A stretch of 64,000 bases of DNA, taken from assembly GCF_001422885.1 (NCBI RefSeq), contig NZ_LMMZ01000005.1, positions 163,004-227,003 of the forward strand, in the 5' to 3' direction. The translations under genes and the position numbers were made by a program. Under the pieces are notes generated by a model. It worked only from the letters and a program-made list of their open reading frames with translations, searched no databases and was not told where the DNA came from. This document shows positions 17,692 through 28,117 of the stretch, in pieces; the first letter of the stretch is position 1, and every line of letters begins with the position of its first letter. This stretch comes from Methylobacterium sp. Leaf104. Lineage in GTDB: Bacteria > Pseudomonadota > Alphaproteobacteria > Rhizobiales > Beijerinckiaceae.

Positions 17692-18555
17692 TCAGAAGCC
17701 TCCGAACTTGTAGTTCAAGCCGGCGCGGACGATGTTGCCCTCCGTCGTGAAGCGACTGGTGTAGGAGCCGTTGACGGGCGCTGCGCCGGTGAAGTTGACG
17801 AGCACGTTGCGCGAGCCGAGGTCGTAGTGAAGGTATTCGACCTTCATCGTCACGGCGCTCGACTTGAAGAAGTTGAAGACGCTGTCCGTGGCGAGGGCGT
17901 ACTCGATGCCGCCACCGTAGGTGTAGCCGGTCTCGATGCCGCTGAAGGTGCCGGCATAGGCCAGCGGACGGGCCGCCGCGTTGCCGAAGAACTGCGCGTC
18001 GTAGCCTACATTGCCGTAGGCGAAGCCGCCGGTTCCGTAGATCATGAACCGGTCGAAGGCGTAGCCGACGCGACCGCGCACGGTGCCGAGGAAGTCGAGG
18101 CTCTGCCGGAAGGTCGAGGGATCGTTCAGGGCGCTCAGGTAGGAGCGGGTGCGAGCCAGATCGGTGTAGGCCGCATCCGCCTCGAGACCGATCACGATGC
18201 CGGAACCGGGCGTGAGCTGGAAATTGTAGCCGACCTGGCCACCGCCCGTGAAACCTTCCTGTTCCGAGCGGATTGCCGGCGTGCGCCGGAGGGTGGCTAC
18301 GTTGCCGACGGTGCTGGTGTTGAAGGGCGCCACGACGGCTGCGGCGCCGGGACCGTTGTTGCCCACCGTGCGGATGGTCTGATCGTCCGAGAAGGCATAG
18401 CCGGCGTTGATACCGAAGTAGGCGCCCGTCCAGGTGAACACCGGAATGGGCGTGAACACCGGCGGCGGAGCCTGGCGACGAGGCAGATCGGCGGCCGCGG
18501 CAGCGCTCGTGAGAAGCGCAGCAGCACTGCCGGCAAGGAGCAGCGTCTTGAGCAT
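17692..18555 (-). CDS. Outer-membrane beta-barrel protein (Omp25/Omp31 type)
   Basis: A 287-residue exported protein. The signal peptide MLKTLLLAGSAAALLTSAAA is followed by a proline-rich linker and the family opening WTGAYFGINAGYAF. Alternating aromatic and polar strands follow, with GFTGGGQVGYNFQ, GRVGYAFDRFMIYGTGGFAYG and a C-terminal NYKFGGF ending in Phe, the barrel-assembly signal. The barrel is about eight strands. It is probably a structural or small-pore outer-membrane protein. I chose the ATG at 18555 because it starts the signal peptide. Confidence 0.88.
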   Translation of the reverse strand: MLKTLLLAGSAAALLTSAAAAADLPRRQAPPPVFTPIPVFTWTGAYFGINAGYAFSDDQTIRTVGNNGPGAAAVVAPFNTSTVGNVATLRRTPAIRSEQEGFTGGGQVGYNFQLTPGSGIVIGLEADAAYTDLARTRSYLSALNDPSTFRQSLDFLGTVRGRVGYAFDRFMIYGTGGFAYGNVGYDAQFFGNAAARPLAYAGTFSGIETGYTYGGGIEYALATDSVFNFFKSSAVTMKVEYLHYDLGSRNVLVNFTGAAPVNGSYTSRFTTEGNIVRAGLNYKFGGF

Positions 18556-19276
18556 CTGAGGGGCTTTCGTGTTCAGGACTTCTGGGGTGGCGAAACGGCG
18601 CCCGCCTGAACTCGGCATGCCCCTCCCATGAAGCCCTGCATAGATCTTGCTGTGATTTTATCTCTGTTCTGAAAGAAAATGCTCTGATTTCAGGCGCGTT
18701 CGTGCCTTCGATGCAACATAAACAGCGAGTAATTCAATCGTCCATGAAATTTACGTGATGTGGGATTAAATCCAAATCCTGATTCTCACCAATTCTGCGC
18801 GATCGTCAGCTTGTGGATCACTTCAGACCGCACAGCACGCATTGGTGAGGGATCGGCTTGCCGGAACCGGAAGCGAAGCGGCCTTCGCGCGCCGCGCCCG
18901 GACGCCGCCCTCGCGACGGCCCGCCGAGCGCGGCACGGCAGGAGGGCGACCGTGCCCGCGCCGGTTCGCCGAGCGGCCCTGGCAGCACCGGCCGCAGCGG
19001 CCGCGAGGATGAAGCGCGCCCCGAAGCCTGCCATCCCGATCTCCTCTCACGAGCCAGACTGCTGCGAACCGGCGGCGAGACCGTCGCCGCGTTCGGTCTC
19101 TGCAAGCTTCAGGCGCGAAGGCGCGGCCCCAGCCCTGCCTGACAGGGCGACCGGCCGGAGGTTCCGATCCTGGTGCAGGCGCTCTGACACGACGGGCCAG
19201 CGTCCGCTCACCCCGCTCGTTCGCTCGGCGCTGAAGCAGACGTCGTGCGGGGCACCGAGCGCCGGAGGCCGTTCCC
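18556..19276. other. Intergenic region upstream of the outer-membrane protein gene
   Basis: The 721 bp between two minus-strand genes begin with an unusually AT-rich stretch (about 18640-18790), probably the promoter and 5' leader of the outer-membrane protein gene. The remainder returns to high GC. The only coding candidate is the weak ORF at 18786-19034. No structured RNA is evident. Confidence 0.5.
18786..19034 (-). CDS. Possible small exported protein, unrecognised
   Basis: An 82-residue reading frame with a good ribosome-binding site (GAGGAGAT six bases before the ATG) and an alanine-rich N-terminus resembling a signal sequence. The body is arginine-rich, as expected of a chance frame in high-GC DNA, and I recognise no family. 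The RBS is the only positive evidence. Confidence 0.3.
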   Translation of the reverse strand: MAGFGARFILAAAAAGAARAARRTGAGTVALLPCRARRAVARAASGRGARRPLRFRFRQADPSPMRAVRSEVIHKLTIAQNW

Positions 19277-20065
19277 CTACGTGCTCAGGTTGAGCCGGTA
19301 GCGATAGGCGTCGCCCCGGAACAGGCCCTCGACATACTCGATCATCACCGAGTCCTGGTTGTAGCTGTGGCGCTTGATGAGCAGGCAGGGGAGGGGCTGC
19401 GCGAAGGCGAAGATCTCGCACTCGGCCGCCGTCGGCAGGGTCGCCTCCACCGTCTGCTCGCAGCGCACGAGGCGGCCGCCCGGGTGCCCGGCCAGGAAGG
19501 CGTAGACCGAGCCGGAGAGGTCGCCGGTCTCCAGGGCCGGCACGGCGCGGATGTTGTACCAGGCGACCTCGCGCGACATCGGCACCCCGTCGCCGGCGCG
19601 CACGCGGGTCAGGCGCAGGAACGGGGCCGTGGAGGGCAGGCCGAAGATCGAGGCGATCGAGCGGTCCTCGGTGACCACCCGCTCCAGGATGCGCGAGGAG
19701 GGGATCTTCCCCAGTTCCCGCATCTCCTCGGTGAAGCCCTTGAGGCGGTCCATGCCCGGGCGCACCGGCTCGGGGCGGCGCCGCACCAGGAAGCCCGAGC
19801 GCCCGCGCGGCACCAGGAGCTCGTCGTCGCTGAGCTCGGCATAGGCGCGCTGGACCGTGACGCGGCTGACGCCGAGGCTGTCGGCGAGCTGGCGCTCGGC
19901 CGGCAGGATGACCCCCGGCGGCAGCGAGCCCGACAGGATCAGCTCGCGCAGCTGCTCCTCGATCTGCCGGTACAGGGGCATCGCGGTGTCGCCGCGCAGC
20001 CGCAGGAGGGACAGCACCGAGGGGCGGTCGCCGCCGGCGGCATCCGGCCCGTCCGCGCCGTCCAT
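19277..20065 (-). CDS. GntR-family regulator with UTRA effector domain (HutC type)
   Basis: A 262-residue regulator. The winged helix at about residues 30-95 has LYRQIEEQLRELILSG and SLGVSRVTVQRAYAEL. The UTRA ligand domain covers about residues 110-255, including FLRLTRVRAGDGVPM, and such domains usually bind a sugar phosphate or small metabolite. The gene is divergent from a PfkB-family kinase. The 74 bp between the two starts contains an inverted repeat that suits a dimeric GntR protein. It probably controls that kinase gene and may respond to its substrate or product. Confidence 0.9.
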   Translation of the reverse strand: MDGADGPDAAGGDRPSVLSLLRLRGDTAMPLYRQIEEQLRELILSGSLPPGVILPAERQLADSLGVSRVTVQRAYAELSDDELLVPRGRSGFLVRRRPEPVRPGMDRLKGFTEEMRELGKIPSSRILERVVTEDRSIASIFGLPSTAPFLRLTRVRAGDGVPMSREVAWYNIRAVPALETGDLSGSVYAFLAGHPGGRLVRCEQTVEATLPTAAECEIFAFAQPLPCLLIKRHSYNQDSVMIEYVEGLFRGDAYRYRLNLST

Positions 20066-20098
20066 CGTCCGATTCCTGGGGCGCACTTCCAATCGACC

Positions 20099-20122
20099 TC
20101 CGGTCGTGATGCTTATACCGGA
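20099..20122. promoter_or_regulatory. Candidate GntR operator
   Basis: TCCGGT (20099-20104) and ACCGGA (20117-20122) form a 6-bp inverted repeat with a 12-base spacer. It lies between the divergent GntR and kinase genes and ends 17 bases before the kinase ATG. Position and symmetry suit autoregulation plus control of the kinase. Confidence 0.45.
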
Positions 20123-20139
20123 TCAGCTCGGGGTGCTCC

Positions 20140-21108
20140 ATGCGGGTCTTCGTCATCGGCAGCTTCGTGATCGCCTGCTCGGTCAAGGTCCCGCGGCTGC
20201 CGCAGGCGGGCGAATCCCTCGGCGGCTCGGCCTTCCTGGCGGAGCCCGGCGGCAAGGGCTTCAACCTCGCGCTGGCCGCGCACCGGCTCGGCGTCGCGGT
20301 GGACGGGCTCTTCGCGGTCGGCGAGGACGTGTTCTCCCCCGTGGTCCGTTCGACCTTCGCGCGGGTCGGTTTCCCGGCCGACATGCTCGTGCCGCACGAG
20401 GGCTCGACGGGCGCCGGCGTCGCCTTCGTGGATCCGGCCGGCGAGAACTGCCTCGCGGTCTGCCTCGGCGCCAACCTCGCCCTCACGGCAGAGGACGTCC
20501 GGGCCGCCGTCGCCCGCATCCGGAGCGCGGACCTCGTGGCGGCGACCTTCGAATCCCCCGACGCCCCCATCCGCGAGGGCTTCGCCCTGGCCCGGGCGCG
20601 GGGCATCCGCACCCTGCTCAACCCCTCGCCGGTGCGCGCCCTCGACCCGGCGATCCTGGCCGACACCGCGATCCTCGTCGTCAACGCCGTCGAGGCGGCC
20701 GCGCTCGGCCTCGGGCCGCCCGAGGCCATCGCCGCGGCCGGCACCGCGACGCCGGCCATCGCCGCGCTCCTCGCGGGGGGCCTCGAACTTCTGGTGGTGA
20801 CGCTGGGCGCGCGCGGCGCGATCGCCTTCCGCCCCGGGGCGCCGCCCCTGCGCCGGCCGGCCTTCGCGGTGGCGGCCGTCGACACGGTCGGGGCGGGCGA
20901 CGCCTTCGCGGCCGGCCTGATGGCGGCCCTCCTGGCGGAAGCGCCCGTCGAGGAGGCCCTGCGGCAGGCCGCGGCCTGCGGAGCGCTCGCCACCGGTCAG
21001 TTCGGGGCCTTCGACGCCTTCCCGACCGCCGGGGCGATGACCGCCTTCCTGGGCGGTGCCGGGCAGCGGCCCGCGCCGGCCCTCAGCACTGCGCGGGCTG
21101 CCCGCTGA
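20140..21108 (+). CDS. PfkB-family carbohydrate kinase (ribokinase-like)
   Basis: A 322-residue kinase with both PfkB signatures: GGSAFLAEPGGKGFNLALAA near residue 30 (GGKGxN) and DTVGAGDAFAAGLMAALL near residue 248, with the catalytic Asp in GAGD. It phosphorylates a sugar or nucleoside at a hydroxymethyl group with ATP. No transporter or isomerase is adjacent, so the substrate is open. Control by the divergent GntR regulator is likely. The 3' end overlaps the convergent LuxR gene by 26 bp. Confidence 0.9.
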   Translation: MRVFVIGSFVIACSVKVPRLPQAGESLGGSAFLAEPGGKGFNLALAAHRLGVAVDGLFAVGEDVFSPVVRSTFARVGFPADMLVPHEGSTGAGVAFVDPAGENCLAVCLGANLALTAEDVRAAVARIRSADLVAATFESPDAPIREGFALARARGIRTLLNPSPVRALDPAILADTAILVVNAVEAAALGLGPPEAIAAAGTATPAIAALLAGGLELLVVTLGARGAIAFRPGAPPLRRPAFAVAAVDTVGAGDAFAAGLMAALLAEAPVEEALRQAAACGALATGQFGAFDAFPTAGAMTAFLGGAGQRPAPALSTARAAR

Positions 21109-22162
21109 ACATCGAGAGCGAGGCGACGATGCTCAGGAGTTCCGCCTGCCGCTTGGTGCCCGTCTTGATGAAGATCGAGGTGAGCTGGGTGCGGACCGTG
21201 CTGGTCTGGACGCCCACGCTCTCCGCGTAGGTCTGCAGGCGCAGGCCGCCGGCGAGCGCCTGGAGCAGGCGCGCCTCCGCCGGGGTGAGGTCGAACAGGA
21301 GGTTCAGGAGGCCGTCGTCCGGGGCCGCCCGCGCCCCCACCTGCACCAGGATGAGCAGCACCGCCGAGGCGTCGAAGACGTCGCCCGGGTGCCGGTCGAA
21401 GCGCAGGATGTGGGCGATGTGGGCGCGGTTCTCGGAATAGCTGCGCACCGGCATGGTCTGCACCGCGCGCCGGCCGCCGACGACGTTGGCGATCGCGTCC
21501 TGCAGCAGCTTGCTGTTGATCAGGCTCTTGAAGACGTGGCCGCCGTGCTGGCCCGAGGTCAGCACCTCCTCCCGCTCCTGCAGGCGGGCATTCATGGTCA
21601 GGACCCGCCCCGAGGCCGACAGGATCGCGGCGGGCAGCCCGATCCGGTTGAGCGCCCGGGTGGTGACGCGAGCCCGCTCGGAGCCGAACTGGGCGCTGAG
21701 CTGGCAGGCGCGCACCAGGTGCGGACGCAGGGCGTCGAGCCGGGGCAGGATGGCGGGCTCGTGCGGTCCCGTCTCGGCCCGGCGCTCGACCGTGACGATG
21801 GCCACGTCGCCGGTGGGCAGGGGGATCGTCGTCCCCGCCTGCCAGAACGGCTCGTCGACCCGGCAGGGCCGTCCGTCATAGGAGCCCGGCACCAGGTCGA
21901 CGTCGCGCACGAAGCCCGCATGGGCGAGGGTGCGCCACTGCGCCGTGCGCCCGCTGCCGCGCCAGGAGGCCGCCGCCGTGCGGTGACGCAGGCGCTGCTC
22001 CAGGGCCGGGGAGGCGATCCAGCGGGGCATGCCGACGGGCGGCAGCACCATCAGCACGCCGCCATCCGAGTTCGCCGTGTCGCCGAGGCACTGGAGGACG
22101 TCCGGCCAGAGGTCGGGCGTGCCCGCGGCCTCGTAGATCCGGTCGATAAGAGCTTCCCGCAC
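21083..22162 (-). CDS. LuxR-type helix-turn-helix transcriptional regulator
   Basis: A 359-residue protein. The last 65 residues are a LuxR/FixJ DNA-binding domain (LTPAEARLLQALAGG, then TSTVRTQLTSIFIKTGTKRQAEL). The long N-terminal part is probably PAS-like and sensory but has no signature I can name. No autoinducer-binding or receiver motif is visible. I chose the GTG at 22162 because GGAG lies seven bases upstream and similarity to regulators begins at VREALIDRIYEAA. No partner gene is adjacent. Confidence 0.83.
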   Translation of the reverse strand: MREALIDRIYEAAGTPDLWPDVLQCLGDTANSDGGVLMVLPPVGMPRWIASPALEQRLRHRTAAASWRGSGRTAQWRTLAHAGFVRDVDLVPGSYDGRPCRVDEPFWQAGTTIPLPTGDVAIVTVERRAETGPHEPAILPRLDALRPHLVRACQLSAQFGSERARVTTRALNRIGLPAAILSASGRVLTMNARLQEREEVLTSGQHGGHVFKSLINSKLLQDAIANVVGGRRAVQTMPVRSYSENRAHIAHILRFDRHPGDVFDASAVLLILVQVGARAAPDDGLLNLLFDLTPAEARLLQALAGGLRLQTYAESVGVQTSTVRTQLTSIFIKTGTKRQAELLSIVASLSMFSGQPAQC

Positions 22163-22490
22163 CGGCTCGCTCCACGCTGATCTGGCTGATCGCGATAAGA
22201 CCAATATCAGTCCAAAACCTGCGACGGTATCCTCCAAATGGGGGATGCCGTGGGCGGGAAGGGGTCGGCCGGGTCCGGCCCTCGCGGTCCCGACGCGGCG
22301 GCGGGCCGGGACGGGGCGGGCCGGCCCGGCCTCCGGGGGACCGGGCGCGCCCGGGCAAAGCCCTGGGGGCACGGCGTTTTTCCCTGCCGACCGGAGCGGC
22401 TGCCGGGGCACCGGGGGCGCCCTCCGCCGGATGGATGATGCCCGCCTTCCGGCCGCCCCCGAGACTGCGCGCATTCGGGAGGAAACAATC
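22163..22490. other. Divergent GC-rich intergenic region
   Basis: These 328 bp lie between the LuxR gene and a small exported protein gene. The first 60 bases are relatively AT-rich and should hold the LuxR promoter. The rest is very GC-rich with G/C homopolymer runs, and I see no gene in it. Confidence 0.5.
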
Positions 22491-22700
22491 ATGAGAATGC
22501 TCGTCGCCAGCGTCATCGTCGCCCTGTCCTGCACCGTCGCGCGGGCCGACGAATTGAACGACCTGCCGGACCTCGCCTGCGCGCAGGCCTCGTCGGCCGT
22601 GGAGCGCGCGCAGATCGGGTGCCCGGACGCGAATCACGCGACCGCGGAACCGCGCGGCGGGCGCCCCGCATCGCCCCTCGACCGGGCCGAGGACGACTGA
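22491..22700 (+). CDS. Small exported protein, unknown
   Basis: A 69-residue protein with a clear signal peptide (MRMLVASVIVALSCTVARAD). The mature part is about 48 residues with two cysteines and an acidic, Pro/Gly-rich tail. A strong ribosome-binding site (GGGAGGAAAC) precedes the ATG, which supports translation. I recognise no domain. The LysE-type gene follows after 18 bp, so the two may share an mRNA. Confidence 0.65.
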   Translation: MRMLVASVIVALSCTVARADELNDLPDLACAQASSAVERAQIGCPDANHATAEPRGGRPASPLDRAEDD

Positions 22701-22718
22701 GCGCGCGTGCGGGGCGCC

Positions 22719-23393
22719 ATGAGCGTCATCGCCACGGCCCTGTTCGCCGGCGCGGGGCTCGGCCTGTCCATCGCGGCGCCGATCGGCCCGACGAGCCTGC
22801 TCTGCGTCCAGCGCACCCTGGCGGCCGGCCTGCCCACCGGCCTCGCCACCGGCCTCGGGGTCGCCACCGTGCACCTGACCTACGGCACCGTGGTGGTGGG
22901 CTGGGGCACAGACCTGGTCACGGCCTGGTCGAATCTCGCCCTGTTCTCCCTCGTCTCGGGGGCGGTGCTGCTCGCCCTCGCGGTCCGGGTGCTGCGCAGC
23001 GTCTCGGTCCTGGGCGCGACGGGCGAGGGCCGCCGCACCCTGGCGGCGAGCTATGCCAGCGCCGTCGGGTTGGCCCTGGCGAACCCGGTCACCCCCGTGC
23101 TGTTCCTGGCCGCCATGCCGAGCCTCCTCGCCCACGGGGCGGCGCCGCTCCCGGTGCTGGTGGCCGGCGTGTTCCTGGGGTCGTTCGGCTGGTGGGTCAC
23201 CCTCAACACCGCGGTCTCGCTGTTCCGGGGCTGCGTGACCAGCCGGGTCCTGAACCGGATGAACAAGGCCGCCGGCCTCCTCCTCGCCGCCCTGGCCCTG
23301 AGCCTGCTCGCCCGGGGTCTGGCCGGCAGCCTGGACCGGCCGCTCCCAGGCCCGGGTCCGAGCGTCCCGACCGCGGGCCCGATCCCCGGCTGA
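22719..23393 (+). CDS. LysE-family translocator
   Basis: A 224-residue inner-membrane protein with about six hydrophobic helices. The N-terminal AAPIGPTSLLCVQRTLAAG matches the LysE/RhtB family hallmark of a Pro-Gly/Gly-Pro pair in helix 1 followed by a charged loop. GLALANPVTPVLFLAA in the middle is the second family signature. Members export amino acids or related small solutes. The ATG at 22719 is preferred over an upstream GTG because the first helix starts soon after it. Confidence 0.87.
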   Translation: MSVIATALFAGAGLGLSIAAPIGPTSLLCVQRTLAAGLPTGLATGLGVATVHLTYGTVVVGWGTDLVTAWSNLALFSLVSGAVLLALAVRVLRSVSVLGATGEGRRTLAASYASAVGLALANPVTPVLFLAAMPSLLAHGAAPLPVLVAGVFLGSFGWWVTLNTAVSLFRGCVTSRVLNRMNKAAGLLLAALALSLLARGLAGSLDRPLPGPGPSVPTAGPIPG

Positions 23394-23545
23394 GCCGCGC
23401 GCGCCACCGGCGGTCGGAGGGGAGGGCGGCGGACGGGCGCCCCGCCCATGGCGCCCCGCCCATGGAGCCCCGCTCATGGAGCCCGTGCCGGGATCGTGCG
23501 ACCCGAAACGCCTCGGCCCGGTCCCCACGGCCGGAGGAGGGTCCC

Positions 23546-24019
23546 GTGTCGCGCCGCCTGACCTACGCGCTGCTGGCCGCCGGCGCGCTCGTCCTCGTCC
23601 TCGCGGCCCTGCCGTTCGTCCTCCTCCTGGGGATCATGACCGCCGGCGAGGACCGGATCGGCACCGTCCGGGATGCGGCGACGGCGGATCTGCCCGGCCT
23701 GCGCCTCACCCTGGAGCGCCGCTTCGCCCACCCGTTCCTGGCCGAGTACCACCGCAGCCTGACCGCGACGCAGGATCAGGGCGGCGCGACCCGGATCGAC
23801 CTCGGGATGGACACGGGCGGCCTGACCCGCGTCACGGTCTGCCGGACCGGAACCGGCACGCTCCTCGTCCACGATGCCTGGGCGACCTACGCCCTGGCCC
23901 CCGGCCCGACGCGCCCCACCCTGACGCCGGAGCCCGCCGCCACGGACCCGTGCCCGACGCCCCTGGGCGCCTTCGACGTGGATGGGCAGAAGGACCTCGG
24001 CTTCCGGGCGCGGTCGTGA
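23546..24019 (+). CDS. Membrane-anchored hypothetical protein
   Basis: A 157-residue protein starting at GTG after a strong GGAGGAGGG. One N-terminal membrane segment (about residues 7-31, LLAAGALVLVLAALPFVLLL) anchors a soluble domain outside the cytoplasm. That domain has two cysteines (TVCRTG and TDPCPT) that could form a disulfide. I recognise no family. It lies 152 bp after the LysE gene in the same direction. Confidence 0.65.
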   Translation: MSRRLTYALLAAGALVLVLAALPFVLLLGIMTAGEDRIGTVRDAATADLPGLRLTLERRFAHPFLAEYHRSLTATQDQGGATRIDLGMDTGGLTRVTVCRTGTGTLLVHDAWATYALAPGPTRPTLTPEPAATDPCPTPLGAFDVDGQKDLGFRARS

Positions 24020-24143
24020 GGGAAGCAGGCGCTCCGGCGAACGGAACCCGGGCTCTCGGAGACGGCGTTCGGCGGGATCGCCGACGCGGCCCATCCCGCG
24101 CAGCCGCGACGGCAGGCGGCGGCCGGGGCGCGCCTGCGGGTTC

Positions 24144-24428
24144 TCACCGCTTGCAGCCCTGGTTGCTGAGGCAATTGGCGTAATACCGGAAGCACTCGGC
24201 CTGGCAGTTCTCGGCTTGCGCCTGGTTCTGACTCGGTATGTTCGCGCAGGATTTCCTCTGGCACGCGATGACGCTCGCGCCACATTCCCGGGTTTGTGAT
24301 TCCGTGCATAGAGCCCTGACATTGGGCTGAAGACCTTGCGCCGCGGCGCCATCACAGACGACAAGTACAGCAATTATGGACAGAAAAGCTGGCGCCGCGA
24401 ACGCCAGCGGACCACGTATCTGCGGCAT
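24144..24428 (-). CDS. Small cysteine-rich exported protein
   Basis: A 94-residue protein with a signal peptide ending near VCDGAAAQG. The mature part of about 63 residues has eight cysteines, spaced CTESQTREC, ACQRKSC, NCQAEC and NCLSNQGC, so up to four disulfides are possible. Start choice: AGGTGA is seven bases before the ATG at 24428; a GTG at 24449 would lengthen the N-terminus by seven residues. I recognise no family. It is convergent with the gene ending at 24019. Confidence 0.7.
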   Translation of the reverse strand: MPQIRGPLAFAAPAFLSIIAVLVVCDGAAAQGLQPNVRALCTESQTRECGASVIACQRKSCANIPSQNQAQAENCQAECFRYYANCLSNQGCKR

Positions 24429-24987
24429 GGAAACATCACCTGTTTTCACCGCAGGTCCCGAGATTCCTGGCGATCTGTCGGCGATTCCCGATCGATGCTG
24501 TCAACGTCTCCGAATTGCGGCCGAGGTGCAATCGCTCTCGACGGATCGACTTGGAGAGCGCGGATCCGAGGATCGAAGGATGGCGGTCGCCCCCGGCGCG
24601 CGTCGGATCGAAGGCGCGGGAGCCGTCCTCGCCTCGATCGTCTTCCCCGATGGCGAGGCCTTCCGGCGAGCCAGCGCGGACGGCTCGTCCGATGTCGGAC
24701 GAGCCCATCGGCAGCCTGCCAAGATTCCGATCGTGCACCCGGGTCCGGGCAGGTCGGCGGAGCCCGGCGGCAAGCAACCGGCGCGACGCATTTCAGACGA
24801 TGCGCGCGGAGCCGAGGACGAAGACCCGGCGGCCCGCTCCGGCGGCCGCCGGGACACCATCCCACGGGTCCGCGCACGCGAATCCGGTTTCCCCTTTCCC
24901 ACCCGATGCTCTAAACCCGGGCCAAGAGTAGAACATTTCCAAAGCGGCCGGCGGGGCGTCCCGGTGGGCGCGGGACCAGGGAACGCC
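24429..24987. other. Intergenic region upstream of lutABC
   Basis: These 559 bp separate the cysteine-rich protein gene from the lactate-utilisation operon. Several frames are open but all are arginine-rich and lack a ribosome-binding site or recognisable domain. The lut promoter should lie here. I could not identify a regulator site. Confidence 0.5.
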
Positions 24988-25727
24988 ATGCGCATCGGAC
25001 TGTTCGTGCCGTGCTACGTCGATGCCTTCGAGCCCGAGGTGGGGATCGCCACGCTGGAGTTGCTCGAGCGCTTCGGCCTCGACGTGGACTACCCCTTCGA
25101 CCAGACCTGCTGCGGCCAGCCGATGACGAACACCGGCTGCCACGCGGAAGCCGCCGCCACCGAGGCGCTGTTCGTCCGGAACTTCGCCCCGTTCGACTAC
25201 GTCGTGGCCCCGTCCGGCTCCTGCGTGCACCAGGTGCGCGAGCACCTCACGGCGATCCCGCAGACGGACGAGGTCAAGGCCGTGCGGGCCAAGACCTTCG
25301 AGCTCGTCGAGTTCCTGCACGACATCCTCAAGGTCGAGGAATTCCCCTGGGCGGAGTTTCCCCACAAGGTCGGCTACCACGGCAATTGCAACGCGCTGCG
25401 CGGCATCCACCATGCCCGGCCCTCCGAACTCAACGCGCCATTCTTCTCCAAGCCCCTCGACCTCCTCAAGAAGGTGAAGGGCATCGAGATCGTGGCGCCG
25501 GCCCGGCCCGACGAATGCTGCGGCTTCGGCGGCACCTTCTCGGTGTTCGAGCCCGCCGTCTCGGCCAAGATGGGCTACGACAAGGTCTCCGACCACGCCC
25601 AGGCGGGGGCCGAATACGTCGTCTCGGCCGATTCCTCCTGCATGATGCACCAGAAGGGCTGCGCCGACCGGATCGGCGTGCCCCTCAAGTTCATCCACAT
25701 CGCCCGCATCCTCAATGGAGCGATCGC

Positions 25728-25731
<4 letters not shown>
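24988..25731 (+). CDS. lutA: L-lactate utilisation protein LutA ((Fe-S)-binding, CCG domain)
   Basis: A 247-residue protein with two CCG domains: TCCGQPMTNTGCH near residue 38 and ECCGFGGTFSVFEP near residue 175. The first cysteines of each motif set, PCYVD at residue 9 and GNCNALRG near 133, are also present. In Bacillus, LutA with LutB and LutC forms a lactate oxidase complex that sends electrons from lactate to the chain. The gene heads a three-gene operon; its stop overlaps the lutB start (ATGA). Confidence 0.93.
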
Positions 25732-27433
<1,702 letters not shown>

Positions 27434-27437
<4 letters not shown>

Positions 27438-28027
27438 GCGTCCGCGAAGCCACCCTGGCGCGCATCCGCCGGAACCGCCCGGCCGGCGAGCACCCGCTGC
27501 CGGAGGTGCCGCTCTTCGCGCCCCTCGTCGGCGACGACCACGTCGCGGAGTTCGGCGAACGCCTCAAGCGCATGGGCGGCACGCTCGCCGAGGCGAACCC
27601 GGGCGGGGACCTCTTCGCCAGCGTGCGCGAGCGCCTGGACGGCGCGACGGTCATCGCCTCCGCCGTGCCGGAGATCGCGGGCAACCGCGACCTCGGCGCC
27701 GTCGCCAGGCCGCAGGACCTCGCCGACGTCGACGTCGCCATCGTGCGGGCGGTGTTCGGGGTGGCCGAGACCGGCTCGGTGCTGTTCACGCAGGCCGAGC
27801 TGCGGGTGAACGCGGTCGCCTACCTCGCCCAGCACCTCGTGGTGCTCCTCGACCCGGCCGACATCCTGGTGAACATCCAGGCGGCCTATCGCCGCCCGGA
27901 TTTCGCCCGCGCCGCCTACGCCGTGCTCCACACCGGCCCCTCGGCCACCGCCGACATCGAGGGCGTGCTGATCCACGGCGCGCAGGGGGTGCGCTCGCTC
28001 ACCGTGATCCTGGCCCCGCGGGGCTGA
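27434..28027 (+). CDS. lutC: Lactate utilisation protein LutC (LUD domain)
   Basis: A 197-residue LUD-domain protein starting at GTG, overlapping the lutB stop (GTGA). Family features include GVAETGSVLF near residue 113 and the C-terminal GPSATADIEGVLIHGAQGVR. It is the third subunit of the Lut lactate-oxidising complex. No lactate permease or LutR-type regulator lies next to the operon. Confidence 0.92.
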
Positions 28028-28117
28028 GGATCCGCTTCGCGACGTTGCCCCCACAGGCGCGATCCTTGCTATGCTGACGGCCATACCCGACGGCCAGGAC
28101 CCGACAGCAAGGAGCGG

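Noticed and set aside
24429..24987. Several open frames upstream of lutA
   Set aside because: All are Arg/Pro-rich, overlap each other on both strands and lack ribosome-binding sites or domains.
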